A stretch of DNA of 64,000 nucleotides from Isoetes taiwanensis (Eukaryota > Streptophyta > Lycopodiopsida > Isoetales > Isoetaceae). Location: contig JAJEKV010000035.1 of the NCBI GenBank assembly GCA_021234155.1, positions 3,240,224 through 3,304,223 of the forward strand, written 5' to 3'. Shown here one piece after another: positions 8,181-18,330 of the stretch. Both the position numbers and the translations under genes were made by a program. The notes under the pieces were generated by a model, which saw nothing but the letters and a program-made list of their open reading frames with translations, did not search any database and was not told the origin of the DNA. Every line of letters begins with the position of its first letter. Position 1 is the first letter of the stretch.

Positions 8181-10889
8181 TCATTGTCGAAGTCCCAAGT
8201 ATTCTTTCAGAATCTCAGGATAGTCAGCGACAAAGGAAGATGATTCCCATGTTGCATCTTCGATAGGCAAACCTTTCCATTGGACCAAGTATTCCAATAC
8301 CGTTGTTCGACGGGTCAGAACTCTCTCTCTCGTATCCAAGATCTTAAGAGGTTCCACTAGAATCTTATTGCCTTCAACAAATTGAGGTGGCGGTGCATCC
8401 TCAGGTTCCAACTGAGTTGTTTCACTTTCAATGAAAGGTTTCAAGAGTGAAACGTGAAATACTGGATGGATTTTCTTCCATGTGACGGGAAGCTTAAGTT
8501 CATAACTTACATCATTGAACTTGCGCAATATTTCATAAGGTCCAAAGTATCTTGCTCGTAACTTTGGATATTTCTTGTTCACGGAAGCATAACGGTGTGG
8601 TGCAATGTACACCAACACCTTCTCTCCCAACGAAAATTCTAAATGTCTTCGATGGCGATCAGCAAACTTCTTTTGTTGGAGTTGTGCATGACTTAACTTA
8701 TCTCTTACGGCAGTAATAATACCACCCATCTCCTCAACAACTTGATTAGCCATCTCTACTCGAGAATTCGCCAACCAATTAGCAGGTGTCCGAGGAGTAA
8801 AGCCATATGCTGCATGGAAAGGAGCAACACCTGTAGAAGCATGCAATGAGCTATTATAGGCAAACTCTATGAGTGGAAGATAATCTTCCCACAATGTAGG
8901 TTTATTTGCAGTATAGCTTCGTAACATAGCTTCCAGAGTTCGATTAGTCCTTTCTGTTTGACCATCCGTTTCAGGATGATAAGATGAACTAAACTTAAGT
9001 TCTGTTCCAAGAGACTCAAATAAACTTGTCCAAAAATGACCAGTAAATTTAGAATCTCGATCAGACACAATAGACTTAGGGAGACCATGTAGCTTAAAAA
9101 CATCTTTAATAAATAGTTGAGCTACCTGGCTGCCGGTAATGGCTTTCTTACATGGCAAAAAATGTGCCAACTTAGTCAATCGGTCAACAATGACCAAGAT
9201 TGCATCATTCTTTCGTAAGGTTCTTGGGAGTCTTGTGATAAAATCCATAGATATTGATTCCCATCTCTCCTTTGGGATATCTAATGGATGTAAGAGCCCA
9301 GCAGGACGGTGAGTATCAAGCTTCATGCGTTGACACACCAAACATCCTTGGACAAAACGTTCAATATCAGTTTTCATGCGTGGCCAATAATACACAGAAG
9401 CCACGTGTTCATAAGTCTTAGAGAAACCGGGATGTGCAACATATGGTTTCTCATGGGCTTCCCTAATTATAAGAGAACGAGATGGTTTACAATTAGGTAC
9501 ACATAAACGATTCTTAAAATAAAGAAGATTTTCTTGAAGAGAATAATCTTTATAGAGAGAAATCTCAGCTTGACTCCGTTCTTTCCTAGTCAAGCTAGAG
9601 AAAACTTGCTTAAATTCTGGATCATGCTTATAAAGTGATGGAAATTGGCTAGCAAAGTCAGTGGTGACCACTGAAATTGCATTAGCATGAGCTCTTCGAC
9701 TCAGAGCATCTGCCACCACATTCTTACTTCCAGGAATGTAAATGATTTCAAAGGGCTGGAAGTTGGCTATGAATGCAAGCCATCTTGCTTGTCGTTTATT
9801 CATAACAGGTTGTGTAGAATAATAGCGTAAAGCTTGATGGTCAGTTTTAACACAAAAGTGAGCATTCATTAAGTAATGCTTCCATTTCTGGAGAGCATAA
9901 ATCATAGCTAGAAATTCTTTATCATAAACAGAATAATTAGCTTCTGCACTAGAAAACTTATGACTTTCATAAGCAATAACTTTTCCCTCTTGCATTAATA
10001 CAGCTTTGATCCCATAATCACTTGCGTCTGTCATAACATCATAAGGCTTGTGAGGATCTGCAATGGTCAAAATAGAAGCCATTGTTAATGCATTCTTAAG
10101 GTTCATAAAGCTTCGATCAGCTTGTTGAGTCCATCGAAATGGAACATTCTTACGCAACAAATTAGTCAAAGGTGTTGCTTCTAGAGAGAAATTCTTAACA
10201 AACTTACGATAAAAACTTGCAAGACCAAGAAAGGATCTTACATCATGTTGGTACTTTGGTACAGGCCATGTGCGTATTGCCATAACCTTCTGTGGATCAA
10301 CTGAAATTCCCTGGGCAGAGATAAAATGTCTCAAGTATTCAATATGATCTCTAAAGAAGAAACTTTTCTTAGGATTAATAAAATATTGATGTTTTTGCAA
10401 TAGAGTCAAAACAACTTTTACCAATTCCTCATGTTCTTCTCGGCTCTTAGAATACACAAGAATGTCATTGAGATACACAATAACACCCTTCTGAAGATGG
10501 TCACGAAATAGATCATTCATGGCTGCCATAAATGTGGCAGGAGCATTAGTTAGACCAAAAGGCATAACCATATATTCATAGTGACCAAAGTGTGTTCTAA
10601 AGGCCGTCTTATGTTCATGACCTTCTTTAATCCTTATCTGATGATATCCGCTTTTCAAATCAATCTTAGAAAAATATTTGCTACCTTGAAGACGATCTAA
10701 AAGATCATCAATACGTGGCAGCGGGTATCGATTCTTGATAGTTATCTTGTTGAGCGCACGATAATCCACACAAAGCCGCATGCTCTTGTCCTTTTTCTTT
10801 ACCAATAACACAGGTGCACCATAAGGACTACGACTTGGGCGGATATAACCTCGCTCAAGAAGATCGGCAAGCTGACGCTCGATCTCCAA
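8181..10889 (-). CDS. Gypsy pol: RT, RNase H, integrase, chromodomain
   Basis: One open frame of 902 codons. RT: LCVDYRALNKITIKNRYPLP (about residues 39-58), YFSKIDLKSGYHQI, and [12 protein letters not shown] (109-120). RNase H: VMTDASDYG and VKTDHQALRYY. Integrase: zinc-finger region with HPGFSKTYEHV and CLVCQRMK, then the DDE core in MDFITRLP, IVSDRDSKF and DGQTERTNR. C-terminus: chromodomain with EYLVQWKGLPIEDATWE. The upstream boundary at 10889 is a frame break, as pol reading continues in another frame toward the protease. The odd point is the RT active site, which reads YLNDIL at residues 139-144 instead of YLDDIL: Asn replaces the first catalytic Asp (codon at 10469-10467, AAT). Confidence 0.93.
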   Translation of the reverse strand: MEIERQLADLLERGYIRPSRSPYGAPVLLVKKKDKSMRLCVDYRALNKITIKNRYPLPRIDDLLDRLQGSKYFSKIDLKSGYHQIRIKEGHEHKTAFRTHFGHYEYMVMPFGLTNAPATFMAAMNDLFRDHLQKGVIVYLNDILVYSKSREEHEELVKVVLTLLQKHQYFINPKKSFFFRDHIEYLRHFISAQGISVDPQKVMAIRTWPVPKYQHDVRSFLGLASFYRKFVKNFSLEATPLTNLLRKNVPFRWTQQADRSFMNLKNALTMASILTIADPHKPYDVMTDASDYGIKAVLMQEGKVIAYESHKFSSAEANYSVYDKEFLAMIYALQKWKHYLMNAHFCVKTDHQALRYYSTQPVMNKRQARWLAFIANFQPFEIIYIPGSKNVVADALSRRAHANAISVVTTDFASQFPSLYKHDPEFKQVFSSLTRKERSQAEISLYKDYSLQENLLYFKNRLCVPNCKPSRSLIIREAHEKPYVAHPGFSKTYEHVASVYYWPRMKTDIERFVQGCLVCQRMKLDTHRPAGLLHPLDIPKERWESISMDFITRLPRTLRKNDAILVIVDRLTKLAHFLPCKKAITGSQVAQLFIKDVFKLHGLPKSIVSDRDSKFTGHFWTSLFESLGTELKFSSSYHPETDGQTERTNRTLEAMLRSYTANKPTLWEDYLPLIEFAYNSSLHASTGVAPFHAAYGFTPRTPANWLANSRVEMANQVVEEMGGIITAVRDKLSHAQLQQKKFADRHRRHLEFSLGEKVLVYIAPHRYASVNKKYPKLRARYFGPYEILRKFNDVSYELKLPVTWKKIHPVFHVSLLKPFIESETTQLEPEDAPPPQFVEGNKILVEPLKILDTRERVLTRRTTVLEYLVQWKGLPIEDATWESSSFVADYPEILKEYLGLRQ

Positions 10890-11097
10890 AGATTCTTGAT
10901 GCGAGACTCAATATGGAGCTCGAGATGGAGGAGCGGACCCTGGAGCAATGTCAATCGCATGGTCCACAATCCTTCGTGGAGGTAGCTCCGGACTGGAGTC
11001 CTGCATTAGAAAGGTCTTAAATTCATGAAGAGGAAATGTAGGTGGAAAGACGGAAAAGTCAACACCCTTCTTAGTTTCCTCATTTTCATATGCTTTA

Positions 11098-12895
11098 TCA
11101 TGTACAAGTAAGATAAACAATTGAGCTTGTTGTATTACGTACCAACTTCTTAACTTGAATGGCCGAGAGTAATGAAGTCGATGGTAAATCGCGCTCCCCT
11201 TGCAATTCATATCTTTTTCCGTCCACCTGAAGTTTCATAACATGTCTTCGAAAGCTGATGAACGGATCATACTTCCACAACCACTCTTGACCAATAATCA
11301 TATCAATATGAGTCAATTCCATGACTGCAAAAGAATCTCGTGCATGAAAAGTCTGAATTCGATAGGTAATATCCTCCACTTTATCAGAGGAGATTTGAGA
11401 ACTTCCATCAGCGACTTGGACATCAAGTGGCTGGTCGTGGGGACTGGTTGGGAGTCTTAACTTAGTGGCCATGGTGCGTGAAATAAAATTATGAGAACAC
11501 CCTGAGTCTACTAAAATAATAAAGTCCTGGCCTCTTAAGGACCCCTTGATCTTAAAAGTGTCATTTGGTAAAAATGGGGTGTCTTTTACTTGGGCGACCC
11601 CCACAAATACCACATTGTTGGATCCTGTATTCTTACTTTTCTTATCATTGTTCTTAGGGTTATCCCCTTCATTCTTAGTATTGCTCTTATATTTCTTATG
11701 GGGACATTGGTAAAACATATGCCCACCTTTTCCATATATATAACATAAGCCTTTTTGTCTGTACTCTGTCTTTTGTCGATCATTGAGTTTCTTGAAGACA
11801 GGTTTAGAACTTTGGTGAGGATCCTTATTATTAGAGGAAATTCGAATTGAAGCATTTTGATCAGTACCTTTTTGATCAAGATCAGGTATGAAGTCTGCTA
11901 CTGCCTCAACGAGTTCAATCGCATCTTGAAGATCTTCAGGAGATGATTTCTCAACTTCTCTTCTTACATACTTCTTTAGTCCCCAAAGAAATTGATGCAG
12001 CTTCGTCTTCTCCGTTAGATCCTCAATCTCCAAAACACAGGATGTAAAATCTTGCCCATAGGAAGCAATGCTTCCTGTTTGGCGTAATTCATGTAACTTA
12101 TCCCTCAATTTGAGATCGGCATTAGAAGGTATGAAATAGTTCCGTAATTTCTTAATAAACTTGGGCCATGTTTCAATCTTATGTGCCTGCCCTAATTGAA
12201 CAGCCTTGGTATGGCGTCGCCACCATGACAAGGCATCCTTTTCTAAGGAGTTTGAGGCACAAAGGACCTTCTCTGAGTTTGGGGTTTCGGCAGATTGAAA
12301 ATATTGTTCCATTTTAAAAATCCAATCGGAGAGGATCGTCTTATTTCTAGCCCCCATTATATGGTTTAGGCAAAGGAGGAACATAAGATTTCTTATCTCT
12401 TTTTAAAAGGTGGTATAATTGTTTAACCTCTGGAGAGAAGTCATTGGGTTCCTCTTTGCCTTTTTGTCTATCTCCCTTCTCTTCGTCTTCATCCGAGTCC
12501 TCATCACGCCTGCGCCTACGGCTTCCTTCACTTCGTAACTCGGCGAGTTGGGCAGCCATAGTATGAAGTTGCGCACGCAGGTCATGCATTTCCTCTTGGA
12601 GAGGGTCCCCGATGTCGAAGTCCTCTCCCTCCAAGTCCACGTCCAAGCGGTCCCCATGATTAGAGTCCTCAGGTTTCTCATGTTTATCGTCTTCAAGTTT
12701 AACATCTTGAAGCGTTTCCATATCAGGAGGAGCTGAAGTGCTTGCCTCTGGCTTGGGATCGCTTTCTTTGGGTGGGTCTCTAGGGGGAGATGCCCCCACC
12801 GTTGGAGTGGTACTAGATTCTTTTAGAGGGACGTCTTTTCTTAAAGGATACGGGGAGCGCGTTGGCACCACCCGTGGCTTGTCTTCCTTAGGCAT
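11098..12895 (-). pseudogene. Gypsy gag-protease of the nested element (one frameshift)
   Basis: The start at 12895 gives an acidic, proline-rich N-terminus (to 12347) with SRRRRRDEDSDEDEEKG. The reading then shifts to the frame 12384-11098. That frame carries the Gag capsid region (DALSWWRRHTKAV, LRNYFIPSNADLKLRDKLHE), a zinc knuckle reading CYIYGKGGHMFYQC (second Cys replaced by Tyr, so imperfect) and the aspartic protease ILVDSGCSHNFIS. Between 11098 and 10889 further coding sequence in a third frame (LPPRRIVDHAIDI) links to RT. In-frame spacing and family order support a single original gag-pol. Confidence 0.85.
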
Positions 12896-13777
12896 CTTAA
12901 ATAACCTTCAAAATGCACTAGGTTATTTCAACGTAGCACAAGCTTCTTAATCTTAAAAGTTTCAACAAGAATTTTAGAAGCTTTCGTAAATTAAAAATAA
13001 CAATTTGAAGGTTAGAAGAATCTCAAGAAAGTTGTCAAGGAGAATCGACCCCTCGACCTTGAATGTCCCACACTAAAATCTTTCCTACAATAAACAATCA
13101 CTTAATACTTAACAAGGAACTATTAAAAAAAACTATTAAGCCTTGTTAAATGTTATCCTATTTGATTTCTTATCCTGGAGGGTTTGTTGCCCTTTTTATT
13201 TTTCTTCATGTCCTCTTCCTGTTCGGCGGTTTCCGGCCACAGCACCCAGTGCCGTTTCGACAGTGCAGGTTGTGAGGTGTACATGTTACAGCCCCAATCC
13301 GGCCAGATCTCGGACCTGCAGAGTCTTCTTGTCGCCCTGGCCACAGAGTCGGACCGATTTTCGGCAGGGTTTCCTTGCAAGGGACAGATTTTCGGCAGGA
13401 TTCCTGCCCAGATTTGCAGTCGGCAAAGTTCTTGCACAGATTTGCAGGTATGAGGGGTTCTTGCAGGTATTTGTAGTCGGCAGGGTTCTTGCACAGATTT
13501 CTTGCGAGATTTCTTTGAAGGTTCTTGATCAGATTTTCAGCAACCTTGCTTAAAGCACATGGATTTTGGCCGGAAATGCCATGGATTTTTAAGGCAGATC
13601 TTGCCGAATGCTGTTCCTATTATTCTTATTGCAATTCTATTCGAAATTTCTTACGTTTCCTTTTCATTTGTCCATAGCATAAATTAATTCTAGAAACAAA
13701 ATAAATGCAGGAAAGACTCACCTGGTTTTGAGTTTGCTTCTGATTGTCCTTTAGATCTTTTAAGCTCTGATACCAAT
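12896..13777 (-). other. 5' leader of nested gypsy with degenerate short repeats
   Basis: Lies between the PBS and gag. From about 13340 to 13540 there are decayed repeats of motifs like TTTTCGGCAGG and TTCTTGCACAGATTTG. No gene supported. Confidence 0.4.
13764..13775 (-). promoter_or_regulatory. Primer binding site of nested gypsy
   Basis: TGGTATCAGAGC on the minus strand, two bases inside the 5' LTR, matches the common plant initiator tRNA-Met site. Confidence 0.85.
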
Positions 13778-13957
13778 TGAAAGGAACCCCAAGAGAGAGA
13801 ATGCCAGTTTACTATAATACTATTTCTTATATTACGTAACTCAAAAATGGTACAATAGAGGACATAAGTCCCAAAATGAAAAGTCATGTCTCAAAAGACG
13901 TATAAAAGTATAAATACAATATCTTATGTATTTCTACCATGATCGTGGTTTCTTACA
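13778..13957 (-). repeat. 5' LTR of nested gypsy
   Basis: 180 bp, identical to 7972-8151 except at three positions. It is flanked on the outer side by the target duplication GAAGC. Confidence 0.93.
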
Positions 13958-14881
13958 GAAGCTTCATCACATGCAACACTTGCATGTTCATCTGAAATAT
14001 GAGGCCCATCTCGGATTGCCTGGAGTAAAGCTTTATGCTCATTAACAAAGCGTTTATAATAACATTCGCTTTCAATGTGATTTGTCTTTTTACAATAGGC
14101 ACAAACAATCTTTGACTTAGGTTGCTCAAGTCTAGCCAATTGCTGTGGATCACCTCCATGAGGCCAGCTTCTACTGCGACTGCGAGTAGCCTTTGTATCA
14201 GTAGCAAAGGCCGCATTTTCAGCTTCTCGACCTCGTTTCTTACTATCAACAATTAAAGCCTGATCTTCATGTAGAGCTTGCTTGTGCAACTTTCGAACCC
14301 CATCTTTTAGTGATTCACAAGCGCGATCTAATGTCATAGATTTTTTATTGGCAAGCACAGTCATAAGAGTCTGAAGCTCTTCCGGCATGGATTCCAGAAA
14401 ATAGACATGTTGATCATGCGGAATACTAGCACCAGCTGCGGACAGTGCTTCTAGAAGCGCTTTAAATTTATCCACATGTTCGTCAAACGAATCATTCAAA
14501 CAATACTGCAATGATGTAAGATCCTTGCGGAGACTAAGCACTTCATGCATAGTCTTCTTCATATAAGTTTTTTCCAAATACTTCCATACTTCACTAGAAG
14601 TAACAAAATCCTTAGCATCCATTAAAATAGATTCTTTGAGTGCATAGAGAATCAATGCTCGAGCTGTTTGATCTTTTTTCATTCCATTCATCTACATCCT
14701 TAACCCAAGCATCGTATGCAGCACCGTTCTGAACAAGACTACCAGTAATTGCATCAACCGGCTGCACCGGAAGAATATTATTTCCGGTCACAATTCCAAA
14801 AAGCTTTTCGCTTTGCAGGATGAGCTCCATCTTGATCTTCCAGGTTGGATATCCAAAAAACATACAAAGTTTTCGTCCCAA
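13958..14881 (-). pseudogene. Copia gag
   Basis: The N-terminal part (14881-14612) has the UBN2-type start YPTWKIKMELIL and DAWVKDVDEW. A frameshift near 14650 leads into the second frame (14691-13958) with ARALILYALKES, EVWKYLEKTYMK and LPQ-like helices. It ends in a zinc knuckle CAYCKKTNHIESEC (C-x2-C-x4-H-x4-C). The frame runs into the target duplication and resumes at 7971 with the protease, showing that the gypsy inserted between knuckle and protease. Confidence 0.85.
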
Positions 14882-14923
14882 TGAGCCCTCGAAAATTCAC
14901 AACCGCTCCAGAACCAGATGCAA

Positions 14924-14935
14924 GCTCTGATACCA
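14924..14935 (-). promoter_or_regulatory. Primer binding site of copia element
   Basis: TGGTATCAGAGC directly abuts the 5' LTR end (14936). Confidence 0.85.
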
Positions 14936-15135
14936 TGTTGAATTTACTAGTTTACTAGGAAAAACACAAGTAAGAGAGGAATGCACCACGAAAGAAGACA
15001 CGTTTATTGTATAATATATGTTACAATATATAGGCACCATAAAGGTCCACACATGGAAAAAGGTGAAAGCTATAAGGAGCTCTCGTTGCCTTTTTATAAA
15101 GGCACGCTGCCTTAATATAGGCAGCTTCGCTAACA
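14936..15135 (-). repeat. 5' LTR of copia element
   Basis: 200 bp, TG...CA, flanked by GTATC at 15136-15140. Pairs with 5957-6158. Confidence 0.93.
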
Positions 15136-15480
15136 GTATCATCTTCTTTATTCCTTTTCTTCCGCCTAGAGTGCGAGCTTAGGGGCATAAAGGATTCTCG
15201 TTCCCCTTAAATAGTTTGCAAATTTAAGATCTCTAACCTGTCTTTGTCCTTGTCGCAGTGTCTCAATTTTCATTTGCAAGTTTTGCATTTGCTATGCACT
15301 AACTCGATTCAGATCAGTAAGTTGGTTCTCTATGCTTGTTTGGAAGCTTAAGAAAGCTTGCAACATAGAGGATTCTAAAGTTTTTTCCATTGCGTCAAAA
15401 CTACTCTCCTCTCGATTGGCATTACTAGCAGCATGATGAAGACTAGATTTATGTTTCCCAGGAGGTAATTCTATATGGAG
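15136..15480 (-). pseudogene. Old gypsy gag, 5' portion
   Basis: Reads NANREESSFDAMEKTLESSM and FLSFQTSIENQLTDLNRV (coiled-coil N-terminal Gag), then after a stop and a frame change a basic stretch SHSRRKKRNKED. That stretch runs into the copia target duplication and on into the gag piece at 5956-5477. It supports one gag split by the insertion. Confidence 0.6.
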
Positions 15481-16409
15481 AATACATAAAAAATTTCGTA
15501 CTCAATGAACTCTATAGATCTATCGAAATAACATCAAATTATCTGAGCTTTCAAAACACATTCCTATCATATTTTTGCTTCCATGATTCTTATAGAGAGC
15601 CAGGCATAGTCACCACATTCCTTACCTATTACCCATGTCCTCATTCATTCCATTTATTGATTTGCATCCATTAAATGATCATATAATGAACTAGGTTAAT
15701 TAGCTAATAACAACATGAAAATTTTAACATTAACAGTTAGCAAACCACCAGTTGCCCATTCTAGTCTTACACTTGTAAGACCTGCCTCTACATCTTGAGT
15801 TTCCTCAAGTTGGAAGGGGAAGCAACATGTTTCAATACATAGCCATATACTACCCACTGGTGGATTGATCCTCCGCAACCACAGCTTCTCTACTTCGGGT
15901 TCCACGGGTGCCACTAAATGTCCAGCGTGTCCAGCATTTCGCTCTACTATAATGTTGTCAGATCCACATAGGCATGTCCGATGTCTTTTAATGGCAGACA
16001 TCCCATATAGTAAATCCATGTACATAAAAAAAAAATATTTATGAACCCCGAATTAATTACTGAGGAAAAACCAACGATTATGTCATAGTTCTCCATCATG
16101 TCTTGGAAGCAATCACTATCGGTAAATATGACGGTCCTTCGCTCGACACTTGTTGTTATTTAAATGCTTAACACAATGCTCAAGATCCACAGGTGCAGAA
16201 CCTACATGTCGTCCCCAAATCCCAATTAATATGTTGCGGTATGCCTAAGCTACGGGTCTCTAGCTCAGGAATAACCCTCACCTAGAAGCAACTCGACGTG
16301 ACCAGCATCGAGTCCACACTAGTGAGCTTCATCAGTGCCCACTCACTAGTGTTGAGTGCTTAACACTCGTGGCCTTGATTTCTGCTTATTCTCCTCGAAG
16401 AGATGTGGG
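15481..16409. other. Unassigned region with a 109-codon minus-strand ORF
   Basis: The minus-strand frame 16025-15696 is open for 109 codons, is not repetitive and looks protein-like (VEKLWLRRINPPVGSIWLCI, then FPFQLEETQDVEAG). I do not recognise it. No start context, partner exon or domain supports a firm gene call. The rest of the interval shows nothing. Confidence 0.25.
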
Positions 16410-17073
16410 CAGATGGCTCAAACATGCCAAATGAGCTCCAATATGCCACCTAGGCTCAAATATGCCAAGGTGGCTCAAACATGCCATCTAGGCTCCAACA
16501 TGCCACCTAGACTCCAACATGCCAAGGTGGCTCAAGCATGCCACGTGGGCTCCAACATGCCATCTAGGCTCCATCATGCCAAGGTGGCTCAGACATGCCA
16601 CCTAGGCTCCGACATGCCATGATGGCCCAAACATGCCACGCAGGCTCCAACATGCCACCTAGGCTCCATCATGCCAAGGTGGCTCAAACATGCCACGTGG
16701 GCTCCAACATGCACCTAGGCTCCAACATGCCAAGGTGGCTCAAACATGCCATGCGGGCTCCAACATGCCACCTAGGCTCCAGCATGCCAAGGTGGCTCAA
16801 ACATGCCACCTCGGCTCCAACATGCCAAGGTGGCTCAAACATGCCACGTGCGCTCCAAGATGCCACCTAGGCTCCAACATGCCATTTAGAATCAAACATG
16901 CCAAGGTAGCTCAAAAATGCAAGGTGGTTCAAACATGCCATGCAGGATTCAACATGCCATCTAGGCTCTAGCATGCCAAGGTAGCTCAAACATGCCACGC
17001 GGGCTCAAATATGCCACCTAGACTCCAACATGCCAAGCTGGCTCAAATATACCACCTAGTCTCCAACATGCTT
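16410..17073 (+). repeat. 19-bp minisatellite array 2 (about 34 units)
   Basis: The same two 19-bp unit types as array 1 but inverted, e.g. ATGCCAAGGTGGCTCAAAC and ATGCCACCTAGGCTCCAAC. A few units have lost a base or part of the unit (near 16710 and 16920). The open frames through it are repeat artefacts. It is not next to a recognisable H3-like ORF. Confidence 0.9.
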
Positions 17074-17929
17074 TCCCTTCCTCCCTCCCTCCCTCCCAAG
17101 TCAAACAAGACCAGGACTTTGCGCGGCTACCTCACTTGAGGAAAGAGGCCAAGTCCCAGGAGATGGACTCCAAAAATGTTCCCAAGGAAGCCTTTTTCAA
17201 GGGCGCTCCTCCTCGGAGGTCGTATCTTGATGCCTCCCCCCGGCTCGGTTTCCCTATTCAACTGCACCAGGATCCTGCTTCGAGCAAGTGCAAAAAAATC
17301 CAAGATCGGTCTGGGATAACTTATCAAACCGCGAAGCATCTTGCGAGCGACCGTGTAGAAACCTAATTGTTTTATCGCTCGGGCAGTACGGAGGCTCCAG
17401 AATGGCGATTTAACTTCGCCATATCGTCTGGAATGGCAAAAATACCCTAGTGACTAAGTGGCACGGTCGGTTTTAGCAACGAAATAAATACGAACACTCT
17501 ACATGGCAGTATTCCGCAGCCACCTCCTAGATCAATTGACTATGAATGTGTTGGACATGAGCTATTTTGGCACTTCTTGGAGAAGGGATGGTTTTCTGCT
17601 CACAAAACTATGTCCCAGGGTCATGTTGATGTTTTGATTCCATTCGCAGAGCCAATTCACAGTTTCGGAGTCCGTGGCCAGGGGCCTTCACGAGAGGACT
17701 TTTGGGGCGAGCTACTTCCAGGGGATTTTAAGGGGTCTTCTTATGGCATCCATACTCTCTCTCTCTCTCTGCGTGATGATATGACGCAATTCGAATCTGA
17801 CTAGGATATGACTTCTGAAACTTAAACCACGTGTGTTGCTAGGTTACTGTAGGGTTTTTACGTTATGGAGGTCAAGTTTTGGCCGTTTGCACTTGGGACA
17901 TGATCAAGAAATAGATCTAGCCCGCTATG
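17074..17929. other. Unassigned sequence
   Basis: A CCCTCC run near 17085 and a TC microsatellite (about 17757-17769) are the only clear structures. No supported gene. Confidence 0.4.
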
Positions 17930-18268
17930 GGTCCCCAGTAGCCACGCTCAACAAGGACCCCCATCCACTTTGCCACTAGCCTCATTGTGTAGTGCTAAGT
18001 CATTCCATAGCCCCCGTAGTCGGTGAGTTCCTATGCACAGGCCGCAATATAATGTTAACTAAGGGGTCTAAACCAGAAGCATCATCTAATAGTGGCTACT
18101 AGGTCTCTACCCCCCTTCCCCATACAAGAGGAGCAGGGTTCAAGATCTAGACTGAGGGTTCTATAATGGCTCTATTAGAGATACGAAATGCTAACTCATT
18201 TGGAATTCTAACTTCCAGATGATCTACCAAGAACTCTAACCCAAATACCTGCTCCTGAAGAACTCCTT
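17930..18268 (-). repeat. Diverged LTR fragment related to the LTR at 23704-24887
   Basis: The block AGGTCTCTACCCCCCTTCCC near 18100 and the flanking 300 bp align in order with 24130-24480 of the complete LTR (for example GGGTTCTAT...GGCT and TACCTG.TCCT). It stops at 18268, where a second LTR-like terminus begins. Confidence 0.5.
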
Positions 18269-18330
18269 TGTGACGTCCCCTGCTCATATACGGTGCACTC
18301 ACCGTATACAAACAGGAGTTCATCCCCCTC
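18269..18330 (-). repeat. LTR terminus, same family as 23704
   Basis: About 60 bp starting TGTGACGTCCCCTGCTCATA matches the start of the complete LTR, including a small hairpin (ATACGGTG...CACCGTAT). After that the sequences diverge. It may be the 3' LTR end of copy C or a related subfamily; the matching far end was not found. Confidence 0.5.

Larger units (their letters stand above)
7972..13957 (-). mobile_element. Ty3/gypsy chromovirus nested in the copia element
   Basis: The 180-bp LTRs (7972-8151 and 13778-13957) differ at three positions by eye and run TG...CA. The 5-bp target duplication GAAGC lies at 7967-7971 and 13958-13962. The PBS is at 13764-13775 (TGGTATCAGAGC, two bases from the LTR), with gag, protease, RT, RNase H, integrase and chromodomain in order on the minus strand. 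It is the youngest and best-preserved pol in the window, but gag has a frameshift and RT has a catalytic change. Confidence 0.96.
5957..15135 (-). mobile_element. Ty1/copia LTR retrotransposon (9.2 kb including a nested gypsy)
   Basis: LTRs of 202 bp (5957-6158) and 200 bp (14936-15135) are nearly identical (two substitutions and a 2-bp indel by eye) and bounded by TG...CA. The 5-bp target duplication GTATC lies at 5952-5956 and 15136-15140. On the minus strand the 5' LTR is followed by a PBS (14924-14935, TGGTATCAGAGC), then gag, protease and integrase. A polypurine run AGGTGGGG lies before the 3' LTR. The internal region is split by the gypsy at 7972-13957. RT is largely deleted and RNase H is missing, so it is a defective but fairly young insertion into an old gypsy gag. 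Confidence 0.95.
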
